A model generated the notes under the pieces. That model had not been told where the DNA came from, made no database searches, and saw nothing but the letters and a program-made list of their open reading frames with translations. A stretch of 64,000 nucleotides of DNA, from the NCBI RefSeq assembly GCF_025698545.1, contig NC_068569.1, forward strand, positions 14,136,001 through 14,200,000, read 5' to 3'. The position numbers and the translations under genes are program-made. The DNA comes from Gossypium raimondii. Its lineage: Eukaryota > Streptophyta > Magnoliopsida > Malvales > Malvaceae. Every line of letters begins with the position of its first letter. Within the stretch, counting starts at the first letter, position 1. This document shows positions 1 through 13,077 of this stretch, piece by piece.

Positions 1-204
1 TCAATTCAAATAGATTGAATTTAAATAAATCTCAAACACATATACATTCAACTAACTCAAGTAAATTCATACTACCACATTAAGTACTAAACTTACCTCA
101 ATATTTCATGAACATATAAACTTCACACATACCTGAACCATTTAGCTAAAAAATTCACCTTCGGTCTCGATTTGACATTGTCCGTTGAACCATTCGAAAT
201 TGTT

Positions 205-350
205 AAGGATACTCGAAAATCATGTAAGGTTCGTACAATGCCATATCCCGGATATGGTCTTACATGTTAACACATATCGATGCCACTGTCCCAAACAGGG
301 TCTTATACAAATCATACACGATGTCAATGTCCCAGACATGGTCTTACACA
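205..350 (-). repeat. Three-unit inverted-repeat array inside LTR
   Basis: Three units each hold a small inverted repeat followed by TCTTACAC or a near copy. The first, CCATATC-CCG-GATATGG at 241-257, pairs perfectly. The second (about 283-300) keeps CTGT/ACAG and the third (about 323-341) keeps ATGT/ACAT. In reverse orientation this is the same unit type as the eight-unit array at 53394-53643. Confidence 0.7.
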
Positions 351-489
351 AAATTACACCTCAGAAGTCATAATGTCATGACATCAATATTCTATACTTT
401 TCCTAAGGTTCATTCGGGGCTTTCGACTTCATAATTAAATCAATTCATGCACGAAACCAGTCATCCAATGCTCAAATCAAATCAGCAAT

Positions 490-760
490 ATATAAATACA
501 TATACAAATCAATTTGGCAATAGGTGTATACCTATACAATTCAATTTGGCAATATAAGTATATATATACAATTCAATTTGGTAATAGATGTATACCTATA
601 CAATTCAATTCGCAATATAAGTATATATATACAATTCAATTCGCAATAGGTGTATACCTATACAATTCAATTCGACAATATAAGTATATATGTACAATTC
701 AATTTGGCAATATAAGTATATATATACAATTCAATTCGCAATATATAACCATATATGAAT
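490..760. repeat. Palindromic AT-rich tandem repeat
   Basis: Alternating units of roughly 30 bases share the spacer ACAATTCAATT(T/C)GGCAAT. Each holds one of two palindromes, ATAGGTGTATACCTAT or GTATATATATAC. An open reading frame across 514-819 has a repetitive Tyr/Ile/Gln-rich translation and is a by-product of the repeat. Confidence 0.8.
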
Positions 761-1849
761 CAAATTCGCAACATATAAAACATATACATTTAAATTTAAA
801 AACATCTATTTACTTATGAACTTACCTTGTTTTTGGGATAAACGGAATGTATCGACTATTCGATAACCTTTGATTTTCCCCGATCTAAATCTGATTTCTT
901 TTGTTCTTGATCTATATACATTCAAAATTAACTCATTTATTCATCAAATCATTCAATTCAGTCAACAAACACATATTTGGGAATTTTTACACTTTAGCCC
1001 CTAAAGTTTCACATTTATTCAATTTAGTCCCTATTTCACAAATACACAAAATTCATGCAATTTAATACCTTCCTAAGCTAGCTGAATTTTCCTAGTGCAC
1101 ATATCAGCTCATATTTATCATTTATTCAAACATTTAACCACACATTTTCACAAATAAATCCCTATTTGACATTTTTGTCAAAAATCACTTAACAAAATAT
1201 GATAATCTATCAACAAATATCCATTTTTCATCATCAAACATTTAAAAGCTCAAAAATTCATCAATGGCACTTCACAAAAACATTGACAACTTCAAAAATT
1301 AAGGCATGGGATAGCTAGAATACAAAGCAATGATATCAAAAATGTAAAAATCATAAAAAACCGAGCTCAAAACACTTACCAATTAAGCTCCCAATCGACC
1401 GAACCCTAAAATGAACTAAATGTTTTCTTCTTCCACCATATTCAGCCAAAGAAAAATGAAATGAAGCTTAATTTTGGTTTTGTTTTAATTTAATTAAACT
1501 TAAATCACAAATTACTTAATTAACCTTAATGAAATAATATTAAATATATAATGGTTGTCCATAAATGTCCACTTACACAACCAATGGTCTAATATGATCA
1601 TAAGGACCTTTGGTTTAATAAATCATAGCAATTAAAGACATTTAACATATAGAATGCCACTTTTGCATTTTACGTGAGTAAGTCTTTTTTCTCAAATTGA
1701 GCTATTAAACAATAAAATTAAATCACAAAACTTTCACGCATATATAATCACATGCTGTAAACACCAAAAATAATATTAAACTAATTTTCCGACCTCGGAT
1801 TTGTGGTTCCAAAACTATTGTTCCGATTTAGCTAAAATCAGTTGTTACA

Positions 1850-4800
1850 CACTTACTAAAGTTAAATAACCTAAATTCACTTCATCACATTCGAAAAAAT
1901 CTATTTATGGATCAAGTTATCCATCCAAACTCGAAGTTTTGTCTAAAATATTAAAAAAACTGAACAAGAGTATAAGACCTAAAATATATGTTTGGACAAA
2001 AAAGGGAGTACTGTTTAAAAGCAAGCCGAGCTTGAACTTCAACATTCAAGACATGGACTCAACCCAGCCCATTCTATACTTTTATAATATATTTTTATTT
2101 TATCATATATTATGTAATTTATATCACATAAAAAGTATATATATATATAATAACACAATACTATGTAAACATTAAAAATAATGATCTAAAATAGAAATCT
2201 CATTTCAATTATATTATATATTAAAATTTATATATGCATTGGCAATTTATATTTGTATAGGTTCTCAATGACGATACATCATCTAAAATTAAATTAAATG
2301 AATTTACTTTTAAAAGTTTTGAATAATATCATATCTCCATTTAGATCACTCATCACATCAAATATCAATTAATTCATTAAATCTGGAAAATAATATTTTT
2401 GAAAATAAGGATATATTTTTAAATCTTTTACATGATTTAAACTAAAAACATTTTAATTTGTATTATTACAACCAAAGCTCCATTTGTTTTTTATATTAAT
2501 GTTTTATAAAATTTTCACTCACATAGAGTGTGCAATTATATGATTAATTTGGTCTAAGTAATACTAAACACAGCCAACGGTGATTATCTTACAAATTAAA
2601 GGGCATAAAAAATATTAGAGGATTAGTTTTGAAAATGAATACAAACACATCAAGAACTGCTTGGTTTATGGATGATCAAACTTCAAATAAGGCATCTCTT
2701 TAGGCAAATGGATGGGGATGATGACAACAGTGATTTTAACGTAAAAGACGAAAGAGAATTCCAGATGCTACAACAATATTAAAGAAAAGAAAAGGAAAGA
2801 AAAGAAAGTTGTGTTTGATGCAAATCGAAAGAACCCACCACTGAGTTCAAATAAAAGAGGCCCTTGTGGTAGTGGTTGACGTTTTTGTTTTTTTTTTTTT
2901 TTATCCCAGTTCATACTGGTACTATGCATGTTACAAGAAAGCATCCATTCCATAATGAAATGATTAGGATCCATCAGAATCATATGCTTTTCCTCTTTTA
3001 ACAATGTTCATAAGGTTTTGGGAGTAAGGTGGTGCTTATCCATGGTGGATATATATGGCCATCACTTTCCATGTTGTGGCATGCATTTACTTCACGTTAT
3101 CATATATAGTTTTATCTATAGATGATATTTTCCCTCCCTGAGACAACGACCCATCTGATTATTCTCTGGTCTTTGTTTCTTTCACTTTTTTTTGGGTTAT
3201 GTTTAGTCCTTTTCGGATGCAAATCAATGCTTGAATGCACTTAAACTAGACTTTAGTTCCTTCATTAATGTCAACTCGTCTTACGACAGAGAATAAGAGA
3301 GAAGCCGTGTTGTGTTTTGTTTTGTTTTTGTAACATTGACCATCGTTCAAGCTATCAAACTGTAAATAATAGTGGCATTACGGAAGGAAAATCTGAATAG
3401 TGACTGCAACCACCCCATCCATGTTTTTTAAGCAACTTGTAGTAGATCGCAACACTTGAAAGCTTCTCTATTTTAAACTAAATAAGTTATTAAAAATTCA
3501 TAAAAAATAAAAAAATATTAAAGAAAAAGAAAAAAGCTGTTCAATTATCAGTTTAGTAAGTTTTTAGCCTAATTCACTTGATTTGTATCGATTCGCGAGT
3601 CAATTGATCCAACCCCTTATTTCAAACTAATACGCAATTGATTCTTTATTCAACCAGTCCAGCGGCTGGTCTAATACTTATAAACAATGCTAAAATATGT
3701 TATAATTAAAAAGGATACCCAAAAACTGCTATAATAATGAACATCAAGACTTATTATTGAAATTAATAAACTTTAAAGTAAAGGTATTCCTACATCGGGT
3801 GAGGTAAAGTTTATGTATGGTATTAATGTCATACTTGCTCAAGTTCGATATAAACTGAAATATAGACTTCAAATTTTGATCAAACCACTCGTATTTGTAA
3901 TGACAAACCCAAATCTATTTAGGTCAATCCATAATATTTTTTTTAAATTTTAAAATATATTATTTTTAATATTCAATAATTATATATTTCTTTTACTACA
4001 ATCATAAATATTTTATTAGATTTCTAAGAATAAGCAATTTAATGTAGTATATATATTTAATTTTCATATAAAATATATTATAAATTTAAAACGGATTAGA
4101 ATGAGCTTGAATTTTAATATTGAAACTTCAATTTAATTCATATTTTAAATAAATTTAATTTTTATCTAAACTTATATTTTAAAACCAATAATTTTATTCA
4201 AATCTTTTAAAATATCGGATGAACTTCCGAGTTAGGATAAATAAATAACAGCCACTAGCAAGACAGCAAGTCAACTCTAACAAAATATATATTAAATTAA
4301 CGAATCTTGAGATGAATACATTAAATTATTTTTATATAAAATTAATTAATTACCATTATCTAGAAAATTTTAATGGAAAAAATGTTATAACGTATAAAAA
4401 TTCATCTAAATTGTAACATTATAATTAAATTAAATTAATTAATATATACTTAGATAAAAAATTATTAAAACAGAAACATAAAATAAAAGAGAGGATATAA
4501 AATATAATTATCATTTATAAAATTAAAAAAAACTTATAGCTAATGAGTACTTAGCTAAATAACAAGATTGAGGTCCTAAGAATTTTAATATTTTAGGTTC
4601 GAGTTTCACTTTATGTAAACTATGTGTAGATTTTAGTCTTTGTTTATTCTAATTTAAGTAACATGATATTAGTTGTATCATGTTTTATAATGATTAGTTT
4701 TAATTATAGTTACTCGAATGTATTTTTTGTAATTACAATTATGATTATACGTGTAATTTAAAAAAAAATATTATAGGAGGAGGGCTAAGCCTTTCCAATA

Positions 4801-6850
4801 AAGTTATCAATGGAGTTAAGTTTAGCAATAAACTCGAAAATTTTGATGCTTCCTTCTATTACATTAGGTTAAGAAACAGTCACTTGCCTCGCTACATTAA
4901 TCTCGTTCTATGAATTTAATTTCCGTTCTTTAGATTAAAATACAAGTTTAGTACTATTTACATTTTTTATTTAGTTATAATTAAAGGCTATTTTCTGTAG
5001 TGTGATTAATCTCTTTATCGTAAATATTTTTCGAAAAGATAAATGAGAATCGAAACTCTGATCACATACTAAAAGATGAAATAAGCAACCATCTTTTAAC
5101 TATGGACTGAGCTTTACGAACCAACTTGGATTCTCGTTTAGTTCCATCTGGGCTTTATGAACCAACTTTCATGCTCGTCACTTGCTAGGCTTCGGCCTCG
5201 CCTCACGGGCTCACACTACGTACACATTGACTCTGGCGAATCTCTACCTTTAGCAAACTGGGCTCAAGTTTTTGAGCGTTAATGAAGCCCATTAAAGTGG
5301 GTTCTGCCTACAATCTGCACTATAGATTTGCAATTATCGAAGGTCCAAATCTTTGCATTCATATCGAAACATATAACTACAGTGAGTTGATAGTTTTGGA
5401 CACGGCCCGTAGTTAAAAATCGCACCATTAACGTTAAGCACATATGACCCTCGCTTGAGTTATATTATGAATAAATCTTGAATTTAAGATTTATTCGTTC
5501 AAATAATTGATAGTTTTGGACACGGCTTACGGTTAAAAATCACACCATTAACGTCAAGCACATATGACCTTCGCTTGAGTTATATCATGTACATGATAAA
5601 TGAATAAATCCTAAATTTAGGATAATTTATCTTAGGTTATGTTGAGTGTATTATTCATTCAAATAATTATATATATATATATATATATATTTTTAAAAGT
5701 TAATGCAGTTTCCATTTATTTTTCAAAATTAAATTTATAGATAACATAATAAATTTTTTTTTCATAAGATTGTTGTTTCAGCATCCCTCCCTCCTAAACT
5801 CATATCCCATCAAATCCAATAGCTCTTCTTCTCAAAAATCCCCACTCGAAAGTTCCTGAAAACTCTACAATCGATTTCTTACCCAAGAAAGCATCCAACT
5901 TTAGTTTTGTTCAAACTACATCATTTTAGTAAAGCTTCTTTTTTTGTTTAGATCTCAAATTGTGTATAAAGAATGAAACCAATAAAATCCCTAATTCAGC
6001 CAAACTCTTTCTTTCTTTTATTATTATTATTATTCAATCATGGCAAATGCAGACTGTCATTTGGTTGGTCAAAATTTGGACGTGGCTCTCTTCTCAACCA
6101 GTGATGAATGGATCTATAGAGCTTTTTTAAACTTCAGCTTGCATACTAGATTTAAACGTATTTTCCATGGAAAATGACATCGGTTCTACATTGGCATTAG
6201 ACTGAGTGGTTTGATGATCGTGGGTGAGGAAAGAGAGAATAAAAAACAATTTAATTTAAATTTAATATATTAATTTCATGCTTTGATTAGCTCTACATGT
6301 TGACTTCTTCTTCTTCCCTTTTTCTTTTTAGTTGTTGATTCAAATGGGTTTTGATAGAAATAAAATTAATGGGTGATACAAAGGTAGAACGATTAAATTA
6401 ATTAAAAGGAAATTTTTTAAACAAGGTTAAAATCTCTTTAATCTATAAATAAAAGGATAATGTGTACCTACATCCTCTTATATTAATAATACTCATGTCA
6501 AATAAATTAAGAAGGATTAAAATCTAAGTTTTCACTGCTAAATATTTAGCAAGCGGAAATTAAAATTAAGCCGTAATTGTTATATACATAAAATATAAAT
6601 TGGGAAATGAATAATGGCAGTTATAATAAAACTTAAAACTTTCAAGTCAACTTTTAAGTAATAAAATAGTAGTAGAATAGAATATATTTCACATCATATA
6701 ATATAATATGCCCCATTCCTAGAGTAAAAGTGAAATTCCCCCTTGGTCAGCCTTAGCCTTGCATGACATCTGATCTCGAGGCACTAGCACCATCGTCGTC
6801 GTTGATCAGTGTCTGATCACCCAGTCACCATCATCATGATAATACACGAC
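1850..6850. other. AT-rich intergenic region without recognised gene
   Basis: Very AT-rich spacer with homopolymer runs, an (AT)n tract near 5666-5692 and a direct repeat at 5387-5589. Short open frames, for example 2768-3004 minus, have no recognisable domain. A few degraded transposon pieces may be hidden here, but none has ends I can define. Confidence 0.6.
5387..5589. repeat. Two-copy direct repeat, 120-bp period
   Basis: About 83 bases beginning TTGATAGTTTTGGACACGGC at 5387 recur at 5507 with a handful of transitions. The copies are exactly 120 bases apart, which suggests a tandem duplication. No function is evident. Confidence 0.85.
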
Positions 6851-7471
6851 TTAGAAAATGTCAAGAATCTCGAGGATTGAACGGTTGCAGAGGGGACAAC
6901 GCCCTCGATTCAACCACAGTTCCCTCGAACACATCCTGCAAAAAGTGTGTCCACATGGGATAAACGCCGCACCTTTCTTCCTCCCCATGCACACGCAGCA
7001 CGTTGAATCATTCCCAATCTGCGCGCCACCTTTCCCCTCCTCTTCTTCCTCCTCCAACAGCCTCATCAACGACACCCTAATCGGCGTCCCTGGCGCTCTA
7101 ATCCCCACGTCACCTCCCTCCCGTGCCGGCACTGCCCGAAAATGTCGCTCCGCTGCTAAAGCCTCCGCCAGATTCATGCCCGACGAAACGGGAGCCGGGT
7201 TAATGCAACCTGGATCCGGGTTGTGACCTGGGTCTACTCGTCCTTCAGCTCCAACAATACCGTCGTCCGTGACGCTCATTTCGGTTGACCCAAAACCCCA
7301 TGCGGTCCCACAACAACCCATGACTTTAAATCCTAGCCGTTCCTTGAAACTCCTCCATCTCCTCCTTTCCCTATCTACACCGTCCATTTGTTCTCTAAGA
7401 AATCTCAGGATTGTTCTTGCTTCCCTCTCCCTCTGCAATGATTCCTGCAACAACGCACTGAGTTGACTCAT
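6851..7471 (-). CDS. C3HC4 RING finger protein, probable E3 ubiquitin ligase
   Basis: Intronless reading frame of 206 residues. The C-terminal RING (about residues 158-195) shows the full C3HC4 pattern: CCVC, then CGHTFCRMC, then CPLC, ending a few residues before the stop. This class binds zinc and recruits E2 enzymes, so a ubiquitin ligase role follows from the family; the substrate is unknown. The N-terminus (MSQLSALLQESLQREREA) is a charged, probably coiled-coil helix. The middle is low complexity with a Glu run (about 139-144) just before the RING. There is no signal peptide or membrane segment, so a cytosolic or nuclear protein is likely. The start at 7471 is the first ATG in frame. The opposite strand also carries open frames here, but these lack a domain and are shadows. 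Confidence 0.85.
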   Translation of the reverse strand: MSQLSALLQESLQREREARTILRFLREQMDGVDRERRRWRSFKERLGFKVMGCCGTAWGFGSTEMSVTDDGIVGAEGRVDPGHNPDPGCINPAPVSSGMNLAEALAAERHFRAVPAREGGDVGIRAPGTPIRVSLMRLLEEEEEEGKGGAQIGNDSTCCVCMGRKKGAAFIPCGHTFCRMCSRELWLNRGRCPLCNRSILEILDIF

Positions 7472-9171
7472 ATTTTTTTTTTTTAGTAATTAACACGATT
7501 ACGGCAAAAGCAAAGAAAACCCAGAAAACAACTAGGAAACCAACAAAGAAGAATACAAAAGAATAAGGTGTTTTAAGCAAAGGGAAAAAAGAGTGTGAAG
7601 ATTGTTAAGGAGGAGGCATACGTACAGCATGGAAGTCCCGTGAGCTTATTACTCGAAAAACAAACAATTAAGAGAATCCCACCTCTGGCATTGACTCACA
7701 CTGCTGAAAATGACAGAATGAAACAAAATGGGTACTACATAAAACTGGTTCCCCAGAGTTTGTACTTTAGAGCGTACCGCTCCTCCCTCATTGCCAACGG
7801 TATTAAGCTTTCCAAATTTCCGTTAGGAACACGGAGATGGGGCAAGAAAGAAAGAAAGAAAGAAATGAGGAGGGTTGCTTATGGGGGGAATGGCTTTTGT
7901 TGGAGTTGGTGGGTGTTTAGTTTTGGAATTTGATTAGTTTCTAATTGGTTGGGTTTAATTATTCAGATTGGACTAATTTTGGTTTTTGTCGTTCGCCGGC
8001 CAAAAACCAAAGTCAAAGGGTTGCTGCAACCGACGTCTCCGTTTGCCAAGTGTTTCATTTTGCATGAAAATTCCTTTTCTGCTATCCTTTTCGTTTGTTA
8101 GCTTTTTGAAACAAACAAAACCTTCTTATTCTAAATATTTAAGTTTTGGATAACTTGGATTTAATTATAAAATTAATTAGATATACAACATGGGGATAAA
8201 TTAAGTTGAAATGTTGAATAAATAAATCAACATTGCTTCTGCATGCATTTTTATCAAGGAAAGCTAATTTCCCTGAGTTTGTGCAATGCATGGAAGTGAT
8301 ACTCCTTCCACTCTCGGACAATTATATATTTATATCTAAACGAAATAGTCCAAATTAACTCTCTCTGTCTCTCTCTATATAGATAATAAACAATCAGGCT
8401 ATCAGTTTCCAATGAGGTGGAGCTCATATGAGCTGCAAACCTCTTCTTCCGGGTGTGAGAGATTGATGAATTTTTAAAACAGAACTGAAAATAATAAATG
8501 TTGCCCCCATGCAATAGTCCAAACCTCTATAGGTCAAGTCAAATAAAAAACAAAGAATGATTGGTGCATCAAGTCTGCAATGTATTATTTATCCATCAAC
8601 ATGGAAGCCACCGAAGACTAAACACAAAGGCATCTCTGTTTATCTCTCGCCAATTCCTCCTTCCGACCTCACCATATGGCCCACAATTGCAATTTTCAAA
8701 CCCTCACGCTGCGAGTAGTATAATCCCAGGACACGAAAATTTGAGGTTTCACCATATAATATACATTTGTAAACATCTAAATTTATATTTGCGGATAGGC
8801 AGAGCTGGAGAAGGAAGAAGAGGTGTCTAGAGTCTTTAGACAAGTTTTGCTACTACTCGGGTCACAAAGGTCTTCATGGGTTGGAAAAGCCTGATTTCAG
8901 AAAAAAATTAAGTCCGAGTTTTTCACCTAAATGATCCATTTAACAGTTTTAAAATAATAAAATATTTTTAGTTAAATTTAAACTTAATTACAAAAATATA
9001 TAAATATTAATATAAATTTATTACATAATTTTTAAATTTTTTGAATAATGAAGTAGGTTGGGCCGATCCAAGGTTTAAAAAACTAAACCAAATCCAACTC
9101 ACAGGCTGCACAACCCATAAAACCCTCTTGTCACAAAATAAATTTAAAAAAAAAAACACATTTTCTTCTCC
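7472..9171. other. Upstream region of RING gene and spacer
   Basis: Holds the probable promoter and 5' leader of the minus-strand RING gene (7472 to about 8000), then AT-rich spacer. Several short open frames overlap on both strands, none with a recognisable domain. No RNA gene or repeat with clear ends was seen. Confidence 0.55.
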
Positions 9172-10709
9172 ATGAATACTGATCCTAACTTGACCCTCGA
9201 TTTTGAAGGGTTAATGATTTTGGAGAGGTCTTTGGTAATTCCTCTCCTCCATAAGAGTTCAATATGTTCTTCAGATGGTTCGCAAAAAGCTGAATGGATG
9301 AGATATTTTAACTTTTTCTTTGGTTGGCCGGATTATTTTAGGGAAATTGATTCTATTGTTCCAAACTATTTTATGCAAACTGCTTTGATTTCGATTTGGT
9401 TATCTGATGAAATAGAAAAGACTGTGAGGAATTTTTATTTGGAGACTTATTAATGGAACTAGAAAGTATACTCTCGTTAATTGGGAAAGCTGCTGCCAAC
9501 AATTAGCAAATGAGTTGGATTGCGTAGATCGAGGATCCCAGGAGGTTTGTTGGAATTGCATTGATAAAAGAAATTACTCATTTGTATGGAGCTCATTAGC
9601 TAGCTAATGTATGGCGTTTGATTGGAGAAAATATCAGTTGGTCCATAAGCAACGAGCTAAAACCCAAAATATGGAGCGATACATGAATTGAAACCTTTGA
9701 ATGATCATCGAACTGATGGATAAAGGGGAGAGGAGGACCTTCGTGTTAATGAATGCCATGGTTGCTAGCATTGAGGATTGGAATTCGAGGATAAATTGAA
9801 TCATTTTGCTGTTCTTGCAATAGCGGGAAATCAACCCACTAAGTGAGAATGTAGGCCTAGTTATTTGTACCTGGCGTTGATCTGAGTAATGGACGTTTTC
9901 AACAACTGATGCTTATAAATTTTTAACCAAGAATCTGGGAGCAGCCTAATAAGTTATGGCAACTAATATGGGGGAGTAAAAGTCCACATCGTGTTAAGCA
10001 ATTTATGTGGCTAGTGCTTAAAGGTAAGCTTCTCGCAAATGTCAAAAGGAATCGACGGTAACTCACTGACGATGCTCGGTGCGAGATTTGTGGAGACAAC
10101 CATGAATCAACCCTCCACGTGACCCGAGATTGTCCCAATGCAGCCAGCATATGGAGGAAAGTTGCGCCTCACGAGAAAACTTTCAGTTTTTTTTTTTTTT
10201 TTAATTTTATTTCTTCACTACTCGATTGGGTTAGTGAGAACATTCAAAAATACTCACAATATTATGTTTGATAATTTGAATTGGACACACTCTTTTGTAT
10301 TCTTTGCTGGAAAATATGGAAGCATAGAAATTTGCTTGTGTTTAGAAGAGACCATTATGGTTCCTATAACACTCATGCGCAAGGCATTGCTAGCTTAGGC
10401 AAAGTCAGTGTTCAACAGTAGTGTTACGAGCAGCCACCAGGCTGTTAAAACTGTAAAGCTTGTGCCTTGTTGGCTGGTTAGCTCATGCATTTGGTTGGAT
10501 GAAATTGAATTCAGATGAAGCATTGAAGGGAATTGACTTGAGAGACTCCTCAGGTCGATGGTTAATGGGAAACAATCCAAACACTGGTTCTTGTTCAGTT
10601 ACTAAGTTGGAATATGGGCTGGCATTGGAGATGGGTTTTTCACTGGGAATCCATATGCCGAATGAGAAGAATGCTCTGGTTAGGAGTATTAACAAACTAT
10701 GCATTTAAC
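9172..10709 (+). pseudogene. Decayed LINE (L1-type) reverse transcriptase remnant
   Basis: Scattered frames on the plus strand match the order of a plant non-LTR retrotransposon ORF2. The first piece (9172-9453) resembles the C-terminal part of the reverse transcriptase, with 'YFMQTALISIWL' and 'DEIEKTVRNF'. At about 9980-10170 there is a zinc-binding domain of the LINE RT type: CEICG, then H and C in 'ESTLHVTRDC'. At about 10480-10570, 'WMKLNSDEALKG' recalls the start of the terminal RNase H domain. Stops and frame changes lie between all pieces, and the ORF1 and endonuclease parts are absent, so this is a 5'-truncated dead copy. No poly(A) tail or target duplication was located. Confidence 0.7.
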
Positions 10710-11676
10710 TAACTGTGATATAAATGTTCTTAAGCCTTATGTAATAACTGCTGCATAGTTTTGTGCTGTTAGAGCAAAATAGGTAAAAGAAATCATAAAT
10801 TATATATTCAAGTGTGTGATATTAAAATTATGCAGATGATTGAAATCTGATTTGATAACAAAATTGCATCATCCCCATCTCTCCTTATCAGCATTTATGC
10901 TAAGTCCACTGCTACAAATTATAGCCCCGAATGTCCACCCACTCACATCACTTCCAAATTCAACACACTATGGAAGCGCCCCTAAAACTGAAGCACCAAA
11001 TTCCTTATAAACTCTGTTGCTTCAGTCAGAAGGACTGCTCTGCTGACAAAGATTTACCCTAAATATGTTACACCCATTGATTGAACATTAATTGGAAACC
11101 TAACTTGTCTACCCAACTTCACTTTCTTGTCTACCCAATCTCGTTTTCTATTTTCTCTCCGAACATTTAAATCTTTTTCAGTTTTGTAATTGTAGATCTA
11201 TTAAACATTATTAAATAATTTTTCTGAGAAAAAGAAAAATTCTAGAATCCCCTATCATTTTGTCTAGTATACCAATCATATAACCGGTTTCAACTTTCAA
11301 TTCAAAGGAATAGGTTGGGAGAGAGATATTTTAGGGTTAGAAGGTTCGAGGAGTGGTTTTCACGCCAATAAGGCTCACTTGCCATTGCAATTTGCCGACA
11401 CATCACAAGTTACTGAATTCAATTGCGATACACAATCCCTCCTCACCACTCGCCCTTCTTTTTTGTTGTCTTCTTCCTGCAAGACTCCACGTGTCAAAAA
11501 CATGGACATGACAAGCATAAAATCTCCCCCAAGATGCTCATTGACAATTATTTAGGACATTACGCCGTGGTTTTCTTTTAATTTGGTCACTGTTGAAATT
11601 GTATGGTCATACTTGCATATATCGATCTCCCCTGTTTTCTTCTCTGTAAATTTTATAACTTGGAACCTAGACACCC
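10710..11676. other. Spacer and promoter region of fibrillin gene
   Basis: No gene is seen. The last few hundred bases are upstream of the fibrillin start and include the G-box listed separately. Confidence 0.5.
11488..11495 (+). promoter_or_regulatory. G-box / ABRE-like element
   Basis: CACGTGTC lies about 190 bases upstream of the fibrillin ATG. It has a CACGTG core of the type bound by bZIP and bHLH factors and found in ABA-responsive promoters. Fibrillin 1 genes are known to respond to ABA and light stress, which fits. Function here is inferred from position only. Confidence 0.5.
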
Positions 11677-13077
11677 ATGGCTACTGTTTCTCAATTGAAT
11701 AACTTTCCATGCAAGACCTTCTTAATAACCCCACAAAACAGTAACTTTACCTCAAAACTTCCGGTTCTGCCTCTAAACTCTACAAAACCAACTCAGAATT
11801 CGATCAAGAAATCTCAATTTTTGACCCAGAAATCAGTCCAGCCAAGGCCTGTTTTCCAGGTCCGTGCTTCGGACGCCGACGACGAATGGGGCCCGGACAA
11901 GGAGGAGCCAGTTGTAATCGAGAGTCCTGGAGTGGCCGTGGCGGAAGAGAAGAAGCCTGACGATGCGGGGGAAATAGAGAGCTTGAAGAAAGCTTTGGTG
12001 GATTCGTTTTATGGGACGGATCGTGGCTTGAAAGCTAGCAGTGAGACCAGAGCTGAGATTGTTGAGCTTATAACTCAGCTCGAGGCCAAGAACCCGACTC
12101 CAGCACCAACTGAGGCTTTGCCTCTTCTCAATGGCAAATGGATTCTCAAGTAAGTTTTTTGTCTTGCCCTTGCCGCCAATAAAAAAACTTTGGTTGATGG
12201 ACTTTGGTTAATAGACTTATATGTAACTTAGACCAAAGAAAACTATGAAAAATAAAATCATAAAAAAAGCACACGTAGTGTTGGACAATCTAACGCATGC
12301 TGATGTTTGATGTATTGAATTGTGGTTCAGGTACACATCATTCCCGGGTCTGTTTCCACTGTTGTCAAGGGGTCAATTTCCTTTAGTTAAGGTGGAGGAA
12401 ATATCACAGACCATTGATGCCGAAAGTCTCACTGTGCAGAACTCTGTTCAGTTCGCTGGACCATTGGCCTCAAGTTCTATTAGTACCAGTGCTAAATTCG
12501 AGGTTCGAAGCCCCAAACGTGTGCAGGTATGTTCTTTACCGATCTACTTTTCTTCTGTTAAAACTAATAGTGAAGTTGTTTTTGTCTTTCACAACAAATA
12601 TTTGGAACGTAACTGAGCCTATCTGGTGTATCTAAGTTTTCTTTAATCATGACTATGCTAGTAGAGGAAACTGCTATGCTTTGCTTAATGCAAAAGAAAT
12701 TAAAGATCTGGACTTTGGATGTAACTTAAAAATTTACTCTTGTTTCTTTATGAATATTTATGCAGATCAAGTTTCAAGAAGGCATAATTGGAACTCCCCA
12801 GCTGACAGACTCCATAGTGTTACCAGAAAATGTGGAATTTCTAGGACAAAAAATTGATCTCACTCCTATTAAGGGCTTGCTGACCTCTGTGCAAGACACA
12901 GCTTCATCTGTTGCAAAGACCATTTCCAGCCAACCGCCATTGAAGATCCCATTATCAAACAGCAATGCTGAATCATGGTTGCTTACAACATACCTTGACG
13001 ATGAACTGCGGATTTCAAGGGGAGATGCTGGGAGTGTGTTTGTGCTCGTCAAGGAGGGCAGCGCTCTCTTGAACTAA
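11677..13077 (+). CDS. FBN1: Plastid-lipid-associated protein / fibrillin 1
   Basis: Exons 11677-12149, 12331-12526 and 12766-13077 join at GT-AG sites into 326 codons. The N-terminus (about 1-62) is rich in Ser, Thr, Asn and Lys and poor in acids, like a chloroplast transit peptide, and ends near 'VFQVRAS'. An acidic linker with '[11 protein letters not shown]' follows, then the PAP/fibrillin domain: 'LLNGKWILK', '[14 protein letters not shown]', '[12 protein letters not shown]', '[20 protein letters not shown]' and the C-terminal '[18 protein letters not shown]'. The acidic linker and length point to the FBN1 (plastoglobulin) subfamily. These proteins coat plastoglobules and chromoplast fibrils and protect photosystem II under light stress. 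Nothing looks broken. The following few hundred bases hold the 3' UTR. Confidence 0.95.

Larger units (their letters stand above)
1..1849 (-). mobile_element. Truncated gypsy-type LTR (window edge)
   Basis: This is the 5' part of a long LTR on the minus strand, cut by the window start. The plus strand ends in TGTTACA at 1843-1849, which is the TGTAACA start of an LTR read in reverse. Just inside is the same motif set as the other LTRs here: an 'AACAnTnGTT...AACCACAAATCCGA' block about 25-50 bases from the end. It contains two repeat arrays (205-350 and 490-760) and no coding potential. The other end lies outside, so solo LTR versus full element cannot be decided. Confidence 0.75.

Noticed and set aside
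514-819. Open frame rich in Tyr, Ile, Gln and Asn
   Set aside because: It is a translation of the palindromic tandem repeat inside an LTR; periodic and without domain.
2768-3004. 78-residue minus-strand frame
   Set aside because: Contains a poly-Lys run from a T homopolymer and a Phe-rich end; no domain or extension by splicing seen.
4560-4640. tRNA-like or SINE-like B box (GGTTCGAGTTTC)
   Set aside because: No cloverleaf, no clear A box at proper spacing and no TSD; a chance match is likely in AT-rich DNA.
6858-7466. Plus-strand frames antisense to the RING gene
   Set aside because: Shadows of the minus-strand gene; the RING motif is unambiguous on the minus strand.
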